A stretch of DNA of 64,000 nucleotides, taken from Chloroflexota bacterium (lineage in GTDB: Bacteria > Chloroflexota > Anaerolineae > Anaerolineales > E44-bin32). The stretch lies in the NCBI GenBank assembly GCA_022561385.1, contig JADFRG010000002.1, forward strand, positions 62,001-126,000, written 5' to 3'. This document shows positions 42,046 through 52,133 of the stretch, one piece after another. Made by a program: the position numbers and the translations under genes. Position 1 is the first letter of the stretch; each line of letters opens with the position of its first letter. The notes under the pieces were generated by a model. The model ran no database searches. It worked only from the letters and a program-made list of their open reading frames with translations, and was not told the origin of the DNA.

Positions 42046-42991
42046 ACTAGTGGCCGACGGACTGGACGCCGTCGAGGCACGTATGCGCTCCGGGAGGCTG
42101 GGCGAGTTGCCGGCAGTGGGAGACGCGATCGATCGCCTACTTGACTCAGGCGGTAAACGCATCCGCCCCACCCTGGTGCTCCTGTCCGGCGGCATGCTCG
42201 GCGCGGATCCGGAACGCACGATTACGGTGGCCGCAGCGGTGGAGCTTCTTCACACGGCCACATTAGTTCATGACGATCTAATCGACGGCTCACTTCTCCG
42301 CCGCGGATTTCCCACGCTCAATTCCCACATGGAAGACGGCGCCACGGTCCTGATCGGCGATTACACATTTGCTCGTGCCGCTCAACTCGCAGCGGATACT
42401 GAGTCCCTGCCGCTCATCAAGAAGTTCGCGGCAACGCTCGAGATCATCGTCAACGGTGAGCTAAATCAGCTACTTGGGTCCACTAGCGGAGATTGGCGCC
42501 GAGATTACTTCGACCGAGTTTATGCCAAGACCGGCTCTTTGTTTGAGCTGGCGGCCGAGTCCCCGGCGCTGCTTGTCGGCGCCGATCCGGACACGGTGCA
42601 TGCCATGACCGAGTTCGGCCGTCAGCTCGGAATTGCTTTTCAGATCGTAGACGACGTACTCGACTTTACGGGGAACATCGACCGGGTGGGAAAGCCGGTT
42701 GGCGGCGATCTGAGGCAGGGCCTGATCACGTTGCCGACGATCTATCACCTGGATTCCAACCCGGATGACAGAATTCAGATCCATGCCCTCATCGAGGGCA
42801 CATTAGATCCGGAGCAGGCCGAACGGATCATCGAAGCGATCCGGCAGTCCGGCGCGGTCGAGGAGACCCTTCAAGAAGCTTCGGATTATGTAGATTCGTG
42901 CCTCGATCTCCTAGAGAGATTTCCTTCCGATCGGCCTGAGCAGCTCGCCCTCAAGGAACTGACGAAATACGTGCTCGACCGGACACAATGA
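42017..42991 (+). CDS. Polyprenyl synthetase (trans-prenyl diphosphate synthase)
   Basis: Trans-isoprenyl diphosphate synthase, 324 residues. First Asp-rich motif [15 protein letters not shown] (DDxxD) and second [19 protein letters not shown], with [15 protein letters not shown] near the N-terminus and FQIVDDVLD in the expected helix. Chain length cannot be fixed, but residues before the first motif (ELLHTATL) are small, which suits a long-chain product for quinones or carrier lipids. It overlaps tatD by 29 nt and upp by 4 nt. Confidence 0.92.
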   Translation: METRTILFPELVADGLDAVEARMRSGRLGELPAVGDAIDRLLDSGGKRIRPTLVLLSGGMLGADPERTITVAAAVELLHTATLVHDDLIDGSLLRRGFPTLNSHMEDGATVLIGDYTFARAAQLAADTESLPLIKKFAATLEIIVNGELNQLLGSTSGDWRRDYFDRVYAKTGSLFELAAESPALLVGADPDTVHAMTEFGRQLGIAFQIVDDVLDFTGNIDRVGKPVGGDLRQGLITLPTIYHLDSNPDDRIQIHALIEGTLDPEQAERIIEAIRQSGAVEETLQEASDYVDSCLDLLERFPSDRPEQLALKELTKYVLDRTQ

Positions 42992-43611
42992 CGGTTCACG
43001 TATCCCAACATCCGCTCGTCGCCCACAAACTCACCAAAATCCGGGATGCCGGAACCGAACCCAAGAAATTTCGGGAACTCATCCGTGAGATCTCGGCGTT
43101 GCTGACTTATGAGGCCACAGAAGACTTGGAGGTGGCTGCGGTAAGGGTGGCGACTCCCCTGGTAGAAACGGATGGTACGACTCTTGCGGAGACGGTCGGG
43201 CTAGTCCCAATTCTCCGCGCGGGGCTGGGTATGGTCGAAGGGGTTTGGGAACTGATGCCTTCGGCCGAGGTATGGCACATCGGCCTATATCGAGATGAGG
43301 AAACTTTTCGACCCGTTGAATACTACAACAAGCTGCCGGTGGAGCCCACGGTGGCGCTGTGTTTGGTCCTCGATCCCATGCTGGCTACCGGAGGGTCGGC
43401 CGTGGCAACGGTTGATATTCTCAAACGTTGGGGCGTGGCCCGGATCAAGTTTGTGGGATTGATAGGCGCCCCCGAAGGGATTTCGAACATGGAGCAAGAA
43501 CATCCGGATGTATCCATATATCTGGCCGCAGTAGATGATCACCTCAATGATCGCGCATTCATCGTGCCTGGGCTCGGGGACGCCGGCGATCGACAATTTG
43601 GCACCGCCTAA
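42988..43611 (+). CDS. upp: Uracil phosphoribosyltransferase
   Basis: Pyrimidine salvage enzyme, uracil plus PRPP to UMP; 207 residues. [56 protein letters not shown], the PRPP loop [12 protein letters not shown] and uracil-binding [14 protein letters not shown] are all canonical. Last gene of the plus-strand run, converging on the kinase gene. Confidence 0.96.
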   Translation: MTVHVSQHPLVAHKLTKIRDAGTEPKKFRELIREISALLTYEATEDLEVAAVRVATPLVETDGTTLAETVGLVPILRAGLGMVEGVWELMPSAEVWHIGLYRDEETFRPVEYYNKLPVEPTVALCLVLDPMLATGGSAVATVDILKRWGVARIKFVGLIGAPEGISNMEQEHPDVSIYLAAVDDHLNDRAFIVPGLGDAGDRQFGTA

Positions 43612-43656
43612 ACTCGCTCTAAGAGTTTGAGATTCCTGCCTCGGAAGCAAAATGCT

Positions 43657-45327
43657 CTAGGAGCTTAATGTCGCCTGGTAACCTTGCAAAAACTCGGTCA
43701 GCCAGCGGGGGGTCCGCGGTCGCTGAAGCAGCTTATTGGTGAGCTGCAGCGCTTGTTCGTTTTTGCCCTCTTGATGCAGGACATCGATCATGACCGCGTT
43801 GGCCAACGTATCCTGCGGAGATGCTGCGAGTAGCTGATCCAGCATGCTGACTGCGGCCCCGCCTTCTCCGGCATAAAGTAAGGATCGCGCATCGAGCGCT
43901 TCCAGGGGCTCCCAGTCGGGCGAGATCCCATACAACGCATCGATAGCGGGAAACATTTCTCCGGATTCGGCGCCCAGGAAAAGCGATTGCGCGAGCAAAT
44001 TGGACACCCGCATATCGCTCTCCGGTTTCGCCCCGAGGAGCTCAAGGCCGATAATTAGCGATTCCGCCGCGCTTATGTAATTAGCCTGATCTAGGTAGAG
44101 TTCGGAGGCCCGGGTGAACTCGGACTTTGCGGGTAGGAGTTCGCCCTCGGCCGCCAACACTTGAGCAAGCTCGAGGTGCACCTCGGGATTATCGGGATTT
44201 TCATTGACCCACTGCCACGCAGAAGGAATCGCACCTTGCGCCGGACGGTTTACGAGATCCAGAGGGCCCTGATCCAGGACGGCCGTCGGGGAAGGATGGC
44301 TTGCTGGGTCATCCAGCTGTCCGTCCGCGCCCCCCATCGCAAACCCGAACGTCACCAAGCTCAATACCACGAACGCCAGCCCCCCACCGACCCACGCCCA
44401 ACGCCTCGGTCGCGTCCCGATTTCTGATAGTTCAGGTATCGAATCTAATTCTGCCTTGATGGGGATGGCTGCTGCAACATCTTGCTCGTCCCAGGGAGAA
44501 ATGCCGCGCGCGGCCTTGTCGAATGCCCCCACAAGTTCCTGCACCGACGCAAATCGGTCACTGCGGTCCTTCGCCAGCGCCTTGAGCAGCACCCGCTCTA
44601 GATCAGCAGGGATTTTGTCATTGATAGAGCGCGGCAGCGGGAGCGGCGTGTAAATATGATCATGAATAATCGAAAACGGCGTATCCGAATTGTACGGCAC
44701 ACGCCCGACTGCCAGCTGATAGAGCACGATTCCGAATGAATAGATGTCGGTTCCGTTATCGAGGTCCTGCGCTCCGCGTGCTTGCTCGGGCGAGATGTAC
44801 TGGGGAGTGCCGAGAAGCTGGTCTCCGGAGAGAGTAGACGGCCCCGCTTCCGCCATCCGGGCCAAACCAAAGTCGGCCAGATAGACGTTTCCCGATTCGG
44901 TAATCAAGATGTTGGAAGGTTTGACGTCTCGGTGCAGCACACCCTGGGCGTGGGCATAGGTGAGCGCCTTGCCGACCGACTGAACGATGCTGAGAATCTG
45001 TTCCTTGGCGGGCCATTGGCGATCGAGGACGCTTTTCAACGTTTCGCCCTCGATATATTTCATCACAAGATAAGACTGCCCGTTGTGATCTGCGTAGTCG
45101 AATACAGGCACGATATTGGGATGATCGAGCTTGGCAACCACACGTGCCTCTCGCTGGAAGCGTTCGAGAAACTGTGGATCTTGTTTGAAGGCTGGATGCA
45201 GAACCTTGATCGCAACATAACGATCCAGATTCGGGTGGTAAGCCTTGAACACCGTAGCCATGCCGCCCTGCCCGAGCTGCTCGATGATGCGGTACGGCCC
45301 CACGTTTTCGCCCTGCTGAAATGGCAT
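43657..45327 (-). CDS. Membrane Ser/Thr protein kinase with TPR-like sensor
   Basis: Hanks-type kinase of 556 residues. N-lobe GQGGMATVFKAYHPNLDRYV and AIKVLHP (Lys), catalytic loop VLHRDVKPSNILI, DFG-region YLADFGLARMAEAG, and the APE-equivalent GTPQYISPEQARG are all intact. A membrane segment (WVGGGLAFVVLSLVTFGFAM) at about residue 315-335 is followed by an extracytoplasmic TPR-like region (NPDNPEVHLELAQVLAAEGE, DTLANAVMIDVLHQEGKNEQ). There are no PASTA repeats, so the signal is unlikely to be muropeptide. No phosphatase neighbour is present. Confidence 0.93.
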   Translation of the reverse strand: MPFQQGENVGPYRIIEQLGQGGMATVFKAYHPNLDRYVAIKVLHPAFKQDPQFLERFQREARVVAKLDHPNIVPVFDYADHNGQSYLVMKYIEGETLKSVLDRQWPAKEQILSIVQSVGKALTYAHAQGVLHRDVKPSNILITESGNVYLADFGLARMAEAGPSTLSGDQLLGTPQYISPEQARGAQDLDNGTDIYSFGIVLYQLAVGRVPYNSDTPFSIIHDHIYTPLPLPRSINDKIPADLERVLLKALAKDRSDRFASVQELVGAFDKAARGISPWDEQDVAAAIPIKAELDSIPELSEIGTRPRRWAWVGGGLAFVVLSLVTFGFAMGGADGQLDDPASHPSPTAVLDQGPLDLVNRPAQGAIPSAWQWVNENPDNPEVHLELAQVLAAEGELLPAKSEFTRASELYLDQANYISAAESLIIGLELLGAKPESDMRVSNLLAQSLFLGAESGEMFPAIDALYGISPDWEPLEALDARSLLYAGEGGAAVSMLDQLLAASPQDTLANAVMIDVLHQEGKNEQALQLTNKLLQRPRTPRWLTEFLQGYQATLSS

Positions 45328-45439
45328 ATGGAATCCCTTGGGTTTGATCCTAGGACCCTCAAATTATGGGGAGAATAAGGGGAAGTGAACAGTGAGTAAA
45401 ATGTCCGGGCGAGCGGAGCAACGCCCAGGGAATTCGATA

Positions 45440-46612
45440 CTAGGCCTGGAGTACCTCAAGTCCGGGCAGGCGTTTCCCTTCGAGAAAAGCGAGCGCAGCG
45501 CCACCCCCGGTCGAAAGGTGGGTGAATCGATTTTGCAGGCCGGCCTGGCGCACAGCGGCCGCCGAATCTCCCCCTCCCACAATGCTTACAGCATCGCTTT
45601 CGGCGATCGCCGTAGCGAGACCGACCGTTCCCGCCGCAAATGGAGCTAGCTCAAAGACTCCCATGGGCCCGTTCCAAAACACGGTCCCCGCTTTCCTCAC
45701 CGTGTTGGAAAAGGCTTCTAGAGTCCTTGGCCCGATATCCAGCACCTGCCACCCGCCGGGTACGTCGCCTACATTGACCACCTGCGTGGTGGCATTGGAC
45801 GAGGCTGAATCTGCGGCGAGGGCATCGGTAGGGAGATGCAATTTTGCGCCAGCTTTCGAAGAAAGTTCACGCGCCGCCTCGTACGAGTGCGGATCTACAA
45901 GCGAATCAGCAATGTCGAATCCCTGCGCGGCGAGGAAGGTATTGGCCATCCCCCCTCCGATCAGCAACGCCTCCGTACGCTCGATCAGGCTGCTTATCAC
46001 ACCGATCTTATCGGAAATCTTGGCACCGCCCAACACGACCACGAAGGGCCGCGCGGGGTCCTTGAGCACAACCTCCAGAACCTGGACTTCCCGGTCAAGC
46101 AACATCCCTGCGGCACTCGGCAGGTGATGCGCGACGCCTTCCGTGGAGGCATGCGCCCGATGAATCGTGCCAAATGCGTCGTTCACGTAAACGTCGGCCA
46201 GGGCCGCAAGTTCGCGCGCGAATTCGGGCCGGTTGGCCGTTTCCTGTGGGTGGAAGCGAGTGTTCTCCAGAAGCAATAACTCGCCCGGCCCGAGTGCTCG
46301 CGCTTCCTCAGCAGCCTCGGGGCCCACCGTTTGGCCTACAAAAGCCACCGGCTTTCCCAGCAACCGCTCCAGGTGCGCCGCCGCCGGTCGCAGAGACAGC
46401 CGGGCCACCGCTCGCCCCCCCGGTCGGCCGAGGTGGGAACAGATGACTACGCGGGAATCACGATCCAACAAGTATCGGATGGTTGGAAGCGCACCACGGA
46501 TGCGCGCGTCGTCGGTAATGACGCCTGCTTCCATCGGCACATTAAAATCGACGCGCAGGAGCACTCGGCGATCTCGAAGGTCGAGCCCGCCCAGAGTCCT
46601 TAGTTTGCCCAC
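45440..46612 (-). CDS. pgk: Phosphoglycerate kinase
   Basis: Glycolytic enzyme making ATP from 1,3-bisphosphoglycerate; 390 residues. RRVLLRVDFNVPME, ICSHLGRPGG, LLLENTRFHPQE, FVVVLGGAKISDKIGVI, FWNGPMGVFELAPFAAGT and IVGGGDSAAAVRQAG are canonical. GTG start 9 nt after the gap stop, so the two form one unit. Confidence 0.97.
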   Translation of the reverse strand: MGKLRTLGGLDLRDRRVLLRVDFNVPMEAGVITDDARIRGALPTIRYLLDRDSRVVICSHLGRPGGRAVARLSLRPAAAHLERLLGKPVAFVGQTVGPEAAEEARALGPGELLLLENTRFHPQETANRPEFARELAALADVYVNDAFGTIHRAHASTEGVAHHLPSAAGMLLDREVQVLEVVLKDPARPFVVVLGGAKISDKIGVISSLIERTEALLIGGGMANTFLAAQGFDIADSLVDPHSYEAARELSSKAGAKLHLPTDALAADSASSNATTQVVNVGDVPGGWQVLDIGPRTLEAFSNTVRKAGTVFWNGPMGVFELAPFAAGTVGLATAIAESDAVSIVGGGDSAAAVRQAGLQNRFTHLSTGGGAALAFLEGKRLPGLEVLQA

Positions 46613-46621
46613 CAGGGTTGT

Positions 46622-47632
46622 CTAAAGCGAGCTGGCCACATGGGCTGCTAAATCAGCCGTACGTACTGCGTACCCCCATTCGTTGTCGTACCACGAGACA
46701 ACTTTAGCGAGGTTCCCACCCATCACCGTCGTGAATTGCGCGTCGATGATGCTGGAGCGGGGATCCATTTTGTAATCGGAGCTGACCAGCGGTTCCTCGC
46801 TGAAGCCGAGAATGCCCTTCATCGGGCCCGCCGAGGCCGCCTTATACGCTTGGTGGAGTTCCTCGGTGCTGGCCTCACGCTCCAACACCGCGACGAAATC
46901 GACAACCGATACCGTGGAAGTTGGCACTCGCATGGAGAATCCATCGAATTTCCCTTCGAGTTCGGGGATCACACGCGACAAGGCCCGAGCCGCGCCAGTG
47001 GTGGTCGGGATAATGTTGAGCGCCGCGGCACGTGCCCTGCGCAGATCTTTGTGTGGCAAATCGAGCAGGCGCTGGTCCGCAGTGTACGAGTGAATGGTTG
47101 TCATCAGGGCCTTCTCGATGCCAAACTCGTCTTGCACGACCTTCGCCGCAGGTGCCAGGCAGTTGGTCGTACAGCTGGCATTGGAAATGATGTGATGATT
47201 TGAGGGGTCGTACGTATGCTCGTTGACGCCAAGTACGATTGTGACATCCGGATCCTTGGAGGGGGCACTGATGATCACCTTTTTAGCACCTGCTTGCAGG
47301 TGCCGGGAAGCTTGCGCATGCGTTCGGAAAACACCGGTCGACTCAATAACAATATCCACACCAAGATCCATCCAGGGGAGCTTGGCAGGTTCCGTCTCCG
47401 AGAGAGCCTTAATCAGATTGCCATTTAGCCTCAATCCGTCGTCCGTAACTTCAACCGTGCCTTCATACTTTCCGTAATTAGAATCGTATCTGAAAAGGTG
47501 GGCCATGGTTTCCAAATCCCCAAGATCGTTGAATGCCACGACCTCGAGCTCATCAGAGTACTTCTCGACCATAACCTTCACGACCTGGCGACCGATCCGG
47601 CCCAGGCCGTTGATTCCGATTCGTTTCGTCAT
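46622..47632 (-). CDS. gap: Glyceraldehyde-3-phosphate dehydrogenase, type I
   Basis: NAD-dependent GAPDH, 336 residues. Start ATG 47632 with GGAG 6 nt upstream; an in-frame ATG at 47662 is less likely. The Rossmann motif [15 protein letters not shown], the catalytic Cys in [13 protein letters not shown], the catalytic His in [14 protein letters not shown], and [14 protein letters not shown] and [12 protein letters not shown] are all present. The residue after the second strand (VVAFNDLGD) is Asn-Asp, consistent with NAD preference. Forms a unit with pgk. Confidence 0.97.
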   Translation of the reverse strand: MTKRIGINGLGRIGRQVVKVMVEKYSDELEVVAFNDLGDLETMAHLFRYDSNYGKYEGTVEVTDDGLRLNGNLIKALSETEPAKLPWMDLGVDIVIESTGVFRTHAQASRHLQAGAKKVIISAPSKDPDVTIVLGVNEHTYDPSNHHIISNASCTTNCLAPAAKVVQDEFGIEKALMTTIHSYTADQRLLDLPHKDLRRARAAALNIIPTTTGAARALSRVIPELEGKFDGFSMRVPTSTVSVVDFVAVLEREASTEELHQAYKAASAGPMKGILGFSEEPLVSSDYKMDPRSSIIDAQFTTVMGGNLAKVVSWYDNEWGYAVRTADLAAHVASSL

Positions 47633-47735
47633 TAATTTCTCCGATTCCGGGGATTCCGTCATTGCGTTCTCGCCGAGAACGCTCGAGAGCCAACCTGGCG
47701 ATCCCCTGTTTTCGATGACGTGGTTTAGCGCGAGG

Positions 47736-49064
47736 CTAGTTTAATTCGCTGACTTGCCCTACTTGCTCTACACTCGGCCACTCTAACGGGCCAGTTCTTT
47801 CTTCCAGGAGGGAGATTAGGCGGTCGGCAAGCTCATCCGGCTGGTGCCGCCAGGGGTTATCGTGGTCGACGAGATCGGTGGCATACAATGGCACATCCTT
47901 GAATCCCTCTATCGGCGGTGCTACCAGCGAAACTCCGTCCGGAAGGGCCGTGTCCAGGCAGTCGTTTGCTACCACCACGTCTACCAACCCCGCACCCGCG
48001 TGCTGCGTTAAAGCATCCCAGTGTGCCCCACAATCGTAGTTATCGGTCTCACCTTTTTGTGTGGCCACGTTGCAAACATAGACTCGAAAGGCTCGGCTCG
48101 ACCGTACGGCATCTGCAATATCGGGAACCAGTAGATTCGGTATCACACTCGTGTATAAACTTCCAGGCCCAACAACAATCATATCGGCATTCAGCAGTGC
48201 GTGGATCGCCTCTGGATAGGCAGGCGGATCGGATGGCTCGAGGTATACGCGCCGGATCCGTCCCGGTACGTCTGGAATCTGACTCTCCCCTTGAATCCGG
48301 ATCGTGCGAGACTCCCGGGTGGGCGTTTTATCGGCCGCGAGCGATATGTCCGCCAAAGTGGAGGGCAGGACTCGACCGCGAATGGCCAGAACCCGCCCGG
48401 CTTCAAAAAGCCCGCGATCGAAGCTTCCAGTCACTCCGCTGAGAGCTGCGATGAATAGGTTGCCGAAGGCATGCCCTTTCAGCTCCTCTCCTTCGAGAAA
48501 CCTATACTGAAAGAGCTGCGTCAGCAGGTCTTCGTCATCCGAAAGCGCCGCCAGGCAGCTCCGCAGATCGCCCGGCGGAGGCAGACCCAGAGACCGACGC
48601 AGTCGCCCCGAAGATCCCCCATCGTCGGCCATGGTCACGATCGCGGTCAGGTTGCCAGTATGCGCCTTGAGCCCCCTGAGTAAGGTGGATAAGCCGGTCC
48701 CGCCGCCAATGGCCACTATCTTGGGGCCTTTGCCCAATCGCCGGTGCCTGGCCACAACTTCTACGACGGGCCTGCCGGGCGTAACGTATGGGCTGAGCAA
48801 GCTGCGATTGAGGCGAAAAAGTGCCAGCAGCGAGGTGACCACACCTGCGAGTAGAAACAGCCCCACCATAACTCCGGCCGGCAGCGAGGTGGCGTCCGCG
48901 ATCGGAGTGTCGCCTGAAAGCGCGGAGGCGCCGATAGAGATACCGAGCGCGGTGAGGAAAATCCCGACCACCAGGAGCGCAATCCAGCGTTTGACGCCAA
49001 GACCCGGCTGCAACCAGCTCCACAGCGTTCTCAAATGCGTGTGTACCGTCGATTTCGCGCCCAC
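47736..49064 (-). CDS. YvcK/CofD-like protein with N-terminal membrane anchor
   Basis: Gluconeogenesis-factor family, 442 residues. Two membrane segments ([20 protein letters not shown] and [20 protein letters not shown]) precede the domain [53 protein letters not shown] and [17 protein letters not shown]. YvcK binds UDP-sugars and helps coordinate carbon flux and wall synthesis in Bacillus. The GTG at 49064 lies 6 nt after TATAGT (49076-49071), so the mRNA appears leaderless; the ORF is open 112 codons further but that part precedes the promoter. It is upstream of gap-pgk on the same strand, with a 103-bp gap. Confidence 0.88.
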   Translation of the reverse strand: MGAKSTVHTHLRTLWSWLQPGLGVKRWIALLVVGIFLTALGISIGASALSGDTPIADATSLPAGVMVGLFLLAGVVTSLLALFRLNRSLLSPYVTPGRPVVEVVARHRRLGKGPKIVAIGGGTGLSTLLRGLKAHTGNLTAIVTMADDGGSSGRLRRSLGLPPPGDLRSCLAALSDDEDLLTQLFQYRFLEGEELKGHAFGNLFIAALSGVTGSFDRGLFEAGRVLAIRGRVLPSTLADISLAADKTPTRESRTIRIQGESQIPDVPGRIRRVYLEPSDPPAYPEAIHALLNADMIVVGPGSLYTSVIPNLLVPDIADAVRSSRAFRVYVCNVATQKGETDNYDCGAHWDALTQHAGAGLVDVVVANDCLDTALPDGVSLVAPPIEGFKDVPLYATDLVDHDNPWRHQPDELADRLISLLEERTGPLEWPSVEQVGQVSELN

Positions 49065-49116
49065 GCCGCGACTATACCAAAGACGCTGCCGAGTGTCCAC
49101 TGGGCCCCCGCAGCTC

Positions 49117-49139
49117 CTTACCAAGGTAAGAGGTACAAT
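49117..49139 (+). promoter_or_regulatory. Inverted repeat and -10 before the ABC ATPase remnant
   Basis: CTTACC-AA-GGTAAG (49117-49130) directly precedes TACAAT (49134-49139). The placement over the -35/-10 spacer suggests a repressor operator for a carbohydrate-uptake gene. Confidence 0.45.
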
Positions 49140-49175
49140 GCGAAATATTAGACCTGTCACGGTGGAGGACTGCCC

Positions 49176-49847
49176 ATGGCCAGCGTAACCTACGAGCACG
49201 TCTACAAGCGCTTCGATGAGCCTCTCTCCAACTTGGACGCCAAGCTGCGCGTCCAGACCCGCGCCGAAATCACAAAGCTCCACCAGCAGCTTGCCACGAC
49301 GTTCGTCTATGTGACGCACGACCAGGTGGAGGCCATGACGATGGCCACTCGCATCGCAGTGATTCGGCGTGGGCTCATGCAGCAGGTCGATACGCCCCAA
49401 ACTCTGTACGACAAGCCCTCGAACGTCTTCGTGGCCGGATTTATCGGGTCTCCCGCGATGAACTTTTTTGATGCTAAGGTGGAGCGATCGAACGGGAATC
49501 TAATCATCGACTCTGAGGCGTTCAACGCCGTAATCCCGAAAACGAAAGCATCGAAGTACGAGGAGTACGTTGGAAAGCGGGTGATCTTCGGTATCCGACC
49601 GGAGGATATACACGACCCCAGTTTCACGCCTGCGGATATTCAAACCTCGTTGGTGGAGGCCAGGGTGGACGTGACCGAGCTCATGGGAAGTGAAATCTAC
49701 CTTCATCTAAAGGCCAAGGGGGATACCTTTGTAGGCCGAGTCGACCCGCGCACATATATGCGAGCCGGCAACGACGTTCAGGTTGCGTTCAACATGGACA
49801 ACATCCATCTCTTTGAAAGTGAGGGCGATCAAGCGACCATCATGTAA
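49176..49847 (+). pseudogene. UgpC/MalK-type ABC ATPase with in-frame core deletion
   Basis: A 223-residue open frame with good ribosome-binding site (GGAGG, 7 nt). It begins MASVTYEHVYKRFDE, exactly as UgpC/MalK-type ATPases do, then jumps within one residue to EPLSNLDAKLRVQTRAEITK, which normally lies about 150 residues later. Walker A, the Q-loop, the signature motif and Walker B up to the catalytic Glu are missing. The D-loop, H-loop (VYVTHDQVEAMTMATRIAV) and the complete C-terminal TOBE/regulatory domain (GIRPEDIHDP, VTELMGSEIYLHL, VAFNMDNIHLFESE) remain. It cannot bind ATP normally. The frame is otherwise intact, so either the deletion is recent or the assembly is wrong here. Confidence 0.75.
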
Positions 49848-49869
49848 CCCTGGCCGCCATCGACCCACT

Positions 49870-49895
49870 GCCCCCGTTCACGGGGGCTTCTTATT
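49870..49895 (+). terminator. Intrinsic terminator after the ABC ATPase remnant
   Basis: GCCCCCG-TTCA-CGGGGGC stem followed by TTCTTATT. It ends only 9 nt before the apgM start. Confidence 0.8.
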
Positions 49896-49903
49896 GCCCA
49901 CCC

Positions 49904-51115
49904 GTGAATTCGCTGGAATTATTAAGTCAGCTCCACCGCCCGTCTTCGGCAAAGATCATCTTGCTTGTGTTGGATGGCCTTGGCGGCCTTCCAATGGAGA
50001 CAGGCGGGGCGACCGCGCTGGAAGCGGCCGCCACACCTAACCTCGATCGCCTGGCTCAAGAAGGAACGACCGGCCAAACAATCCCCATCTTGCCGGGAGT
50101 TACACCCGGGTCGGGCCCAGCGCACCTTGCACTGTTTGGATACGACCCACTGAAATATAAGGTGGGTCGCGGCGTGCTGGAGGCCACCGGGGTGGGGATG
50201 CAGGTAACTAAATGGGACGTTGCGGCGAGGGGAAATTTCTGCACGCTGGATAAGGACGGCCTGATCACCGATAGGCGGGCGGGTCGTCTGCCGAGCGAGG
50301 TCGCCAGGCCGCTGGTGGACCGACTGGACTCGATCGAGGTCCCCAACTACACGTTCGAAATCCGACACCTACGCGATTACCGCTTCGCTCTGGTGGCTCG
50401 GGGAGAAGGGTTAGAGCCCGATTTGTCCGACACTGATCCTCAGCAGGTGGGACTGGCTCCGCTCGAAGTTGTCCCCGTTGGGCAGCAGTCACAGACTTCA
50501 GCGGAGGTGTTCAATCGATGGATCGCGGACTCACATCCGGTGCTGGCCGAAGAGCCTCAAGCCAACGGGCTCACCCTGCGAGGTTTCTCGACCAATCCCG
50601 AATTGCCGCAATTCGGTCCACGTTACGGCCTGAATGCGGCCTGTATTGCGGTTTATCCAATGTATAGAGGCGCCGCAAAATTGGTCGGCATGGAGATCCT
50701 TGAATTTGAGGGTGACGGCCCGGCCGAGGAATTTTCCGCCCTCGGCCCCCGATGGGAAGAGTTCGATTTCGCCTTCATTCACATCAAGGCAACCGACAGC
50801 CGAGGCGAGGACGGGGACTTTGCGGGAAAGGCGGCCGTCATCGAAGAGGTTGACCGCCAGCTGGGCCGGTTGATGGACCTTGAGCCAGCGGTGCTCGCGG
50901 TCACAGGTGACCACTCCACTCCAGCACGGATGCGAGCACACTCATGGCATCCGGTGCCTCTTTTGTTATGGGCGCCGGACACCGTGCGACCCGATAATTC
51001 TCAGGACTTTGGAGAACGAACATGCGCCCTTGGCGGCCTCGGCACCTTTCCGGCCGTGTCCTTGATGGGGTTGCTTCTCGCGCATGCTGGCCGACTCAAC
51101 AAGTTTGGCGCCTAA
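49904..51115 (+). CDS. apgM: Cofactor-independent phosphoglycerate mutase, archaeal type
   Basis: Metal-dependent mutase interconverting 3- and 2-phosphoglycerate; 403 residues, typical of ApgM and shorter than the 510-residue GpmI. IILLVLDGLGGLPM, GVTPGSGPAHLALFGYDP (with the catalytic Ser), GRGVLEATGVGM, ARGNFCTLD, FAFIHIKATDSRGEDGDF and VTGDHSTPARMRAHSWHP are family blocks. GTG start. Together with gap and pgk nearby it completes a lower-glycolysis group. Confidence 0.94.
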   Translation: MNSLELLSQLHRPSSAKIILLVLDGLGGLPMETGGATALEAAATPNLDRLAQEGTTGQTIPILPGVTPGSGPAHLALFGYDPLKYKVGRGVLEATGVGMQVTKWDVAARGNFCTLDKDGLITDRRAGRLPSEVARPLVDRLDSIEVPNYTFEIRHLRDYRFALVARGEGLEPDLSDTDPQQVGLAPLEVVPVGQQSQTSAEVFNRWIADSHPVLAEEPQANGLTLRGFSTNPELPQFGPRYGLNAACIAVYPMYRGAAKLVGMEILEFEGDGPAEEFSALGPRWEEFDFAFIHIKATDSRGEDGDFAGKAAVIEEVDRQLGRLMDLEPAVLAVTGDHSTPARMRAHSWHPVPLLLWAPDTVRPDNSQDFGERTCALGGLGTFPAVSLMGLLLAHAGRLNKFGA

Positions 51116-51449
51116 GCTGCTCGCGTTCGAAAATCAACCCGGCTCACTCAATTAGCCTCATCTACCCACGTCCAGCCGGACCTGATAATTCGGCCGAGGG
51201 CCCCGCTCTCTCTCTCACCCTTTATCTTTCCGATTGGCCTGGCGCCCAATATCTGGGTCACGCGGCATAAAATCTCCACGGATCAGCCTGGCCCCCCGCC
51301 CACGTTTCATTACACGGCATCCGCCTGCTTGCCCATTCGTCACCGGTGATCTGCATTCACGCCTCATACCCACGCATGGCTCACTTTGGGGTATCGGCTT
51401 GCTCTCCTAGCGCGAAGAAATGGCTGTGCGCAGCCCAGTTGGTTGTGGC
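51116..51449. other. 334-bp intergenic stretch without identifiable gene
   Basis: Lies between convergent apgM and the DUF1461 gene. I see no ORF with coding character, no clear terminator and no RNA signature. Confidence 0.6.
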
Positions 51450-52133
51450 TTATGTGCCGCGGGATATCAAGAAGCGGGAGATTACGTATAAGAGACCGGC
51501 TTGGACCAGAGTCCCCAGACCGATGGTCGCAAATGCGACCTGCCAGAATCGTTCAGGGAACAGTCGGATGAGGGTGTCGCTGAACAAGAAGGTCCACGTA
51601 TCAGGATCGAAAAAGACTTCGTGGAAGGCAACAAAAAGCACCGAGAATCCGATTATCAGCGCTACAAGCAGGACCACCATGCCGACCGCGGTCAGCCTGG
51701 CGCCCGCCCGGAGGCTCTGCAAGAGAACCTGGATGCCGGCGACTCGCCACACCAGGACGCTGATCGCGACCGCCGCAATCAGCAGAATGCGGCGGACGTT
51801 TAAAGTTGTTTGAGTGACCTCTTTGACGTCTACCATGTGACGGAGTTCGCGCGCATTGTAGACCGGGGTGCCGTCTTCAAATCGCTGATCCCCAAGGAAG
51901 TTGATGTCGGCCTCATTCAGCAAGAATTCCAGGGCGATCGGGGCGTGAATTAGCCGATCCTGCTGGGTAAAACCGTACGAATCCGCGGGGAAGCCGGGCA
52001 GGGCATAGTTGAAGCGCACGAAGGTATCGGTCATAAGCAGCCGCACGCTGGTCAGCACCAGGATCACCGGAATGAGCACCTGCAGGAAGAGGCGTGCAGC
52101 AGTGAGCCAGCCGGGTTCTGAAGTTGCATCCAT
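51450..52133 (-). CDS. DUF1461/TIGR01906-type integral membrane protein
   Basis: A 227-residue protein with four to five membrane segments (ARLFLQVLIPVILVLTSVRL, ILLIAAVAISVLVWRV, TAVGMVVLLVALIIGFSVLF). The extracytoplasmic loop reads DSYGFTQQDRLIHAPIALEF and ends ELRHMVDVKEVTQ, the His-Met-x-Asp-Val-Lys hallmark of the family. Function is unknown. Its ATG overlaps the stop of the spermidine-synthase-like gene by 1 nt (TGATG). Confidence 0.82.
   Translation of the reverse strand: MDATSEPGWLTAARLFLQVLIPVILVLTSVRLLMTDTFVRFNYALPGFPADSYGFTQQDRLIHAPIALEFLLNEADINFLGDQRFEDGTPVYNARELRHMVDVKEVTQTTLNVRRILLIAAVAISVLVWRVAGIQVLLQSLRAGARLTAVGMVVLLVALIIGFSVLFVAFHEVFFDPDTWTFLFSDTLIRLFPERFWQVAFATIGLGTLVQAGLLYVISRFLISRGT

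Noticed and set aside
51346-51813. Plus-strand 155-codon frame over the DUF1461 gene start region
   Set aside because: Basic, low-information sequence, antisense to a family-matching membrane protein.
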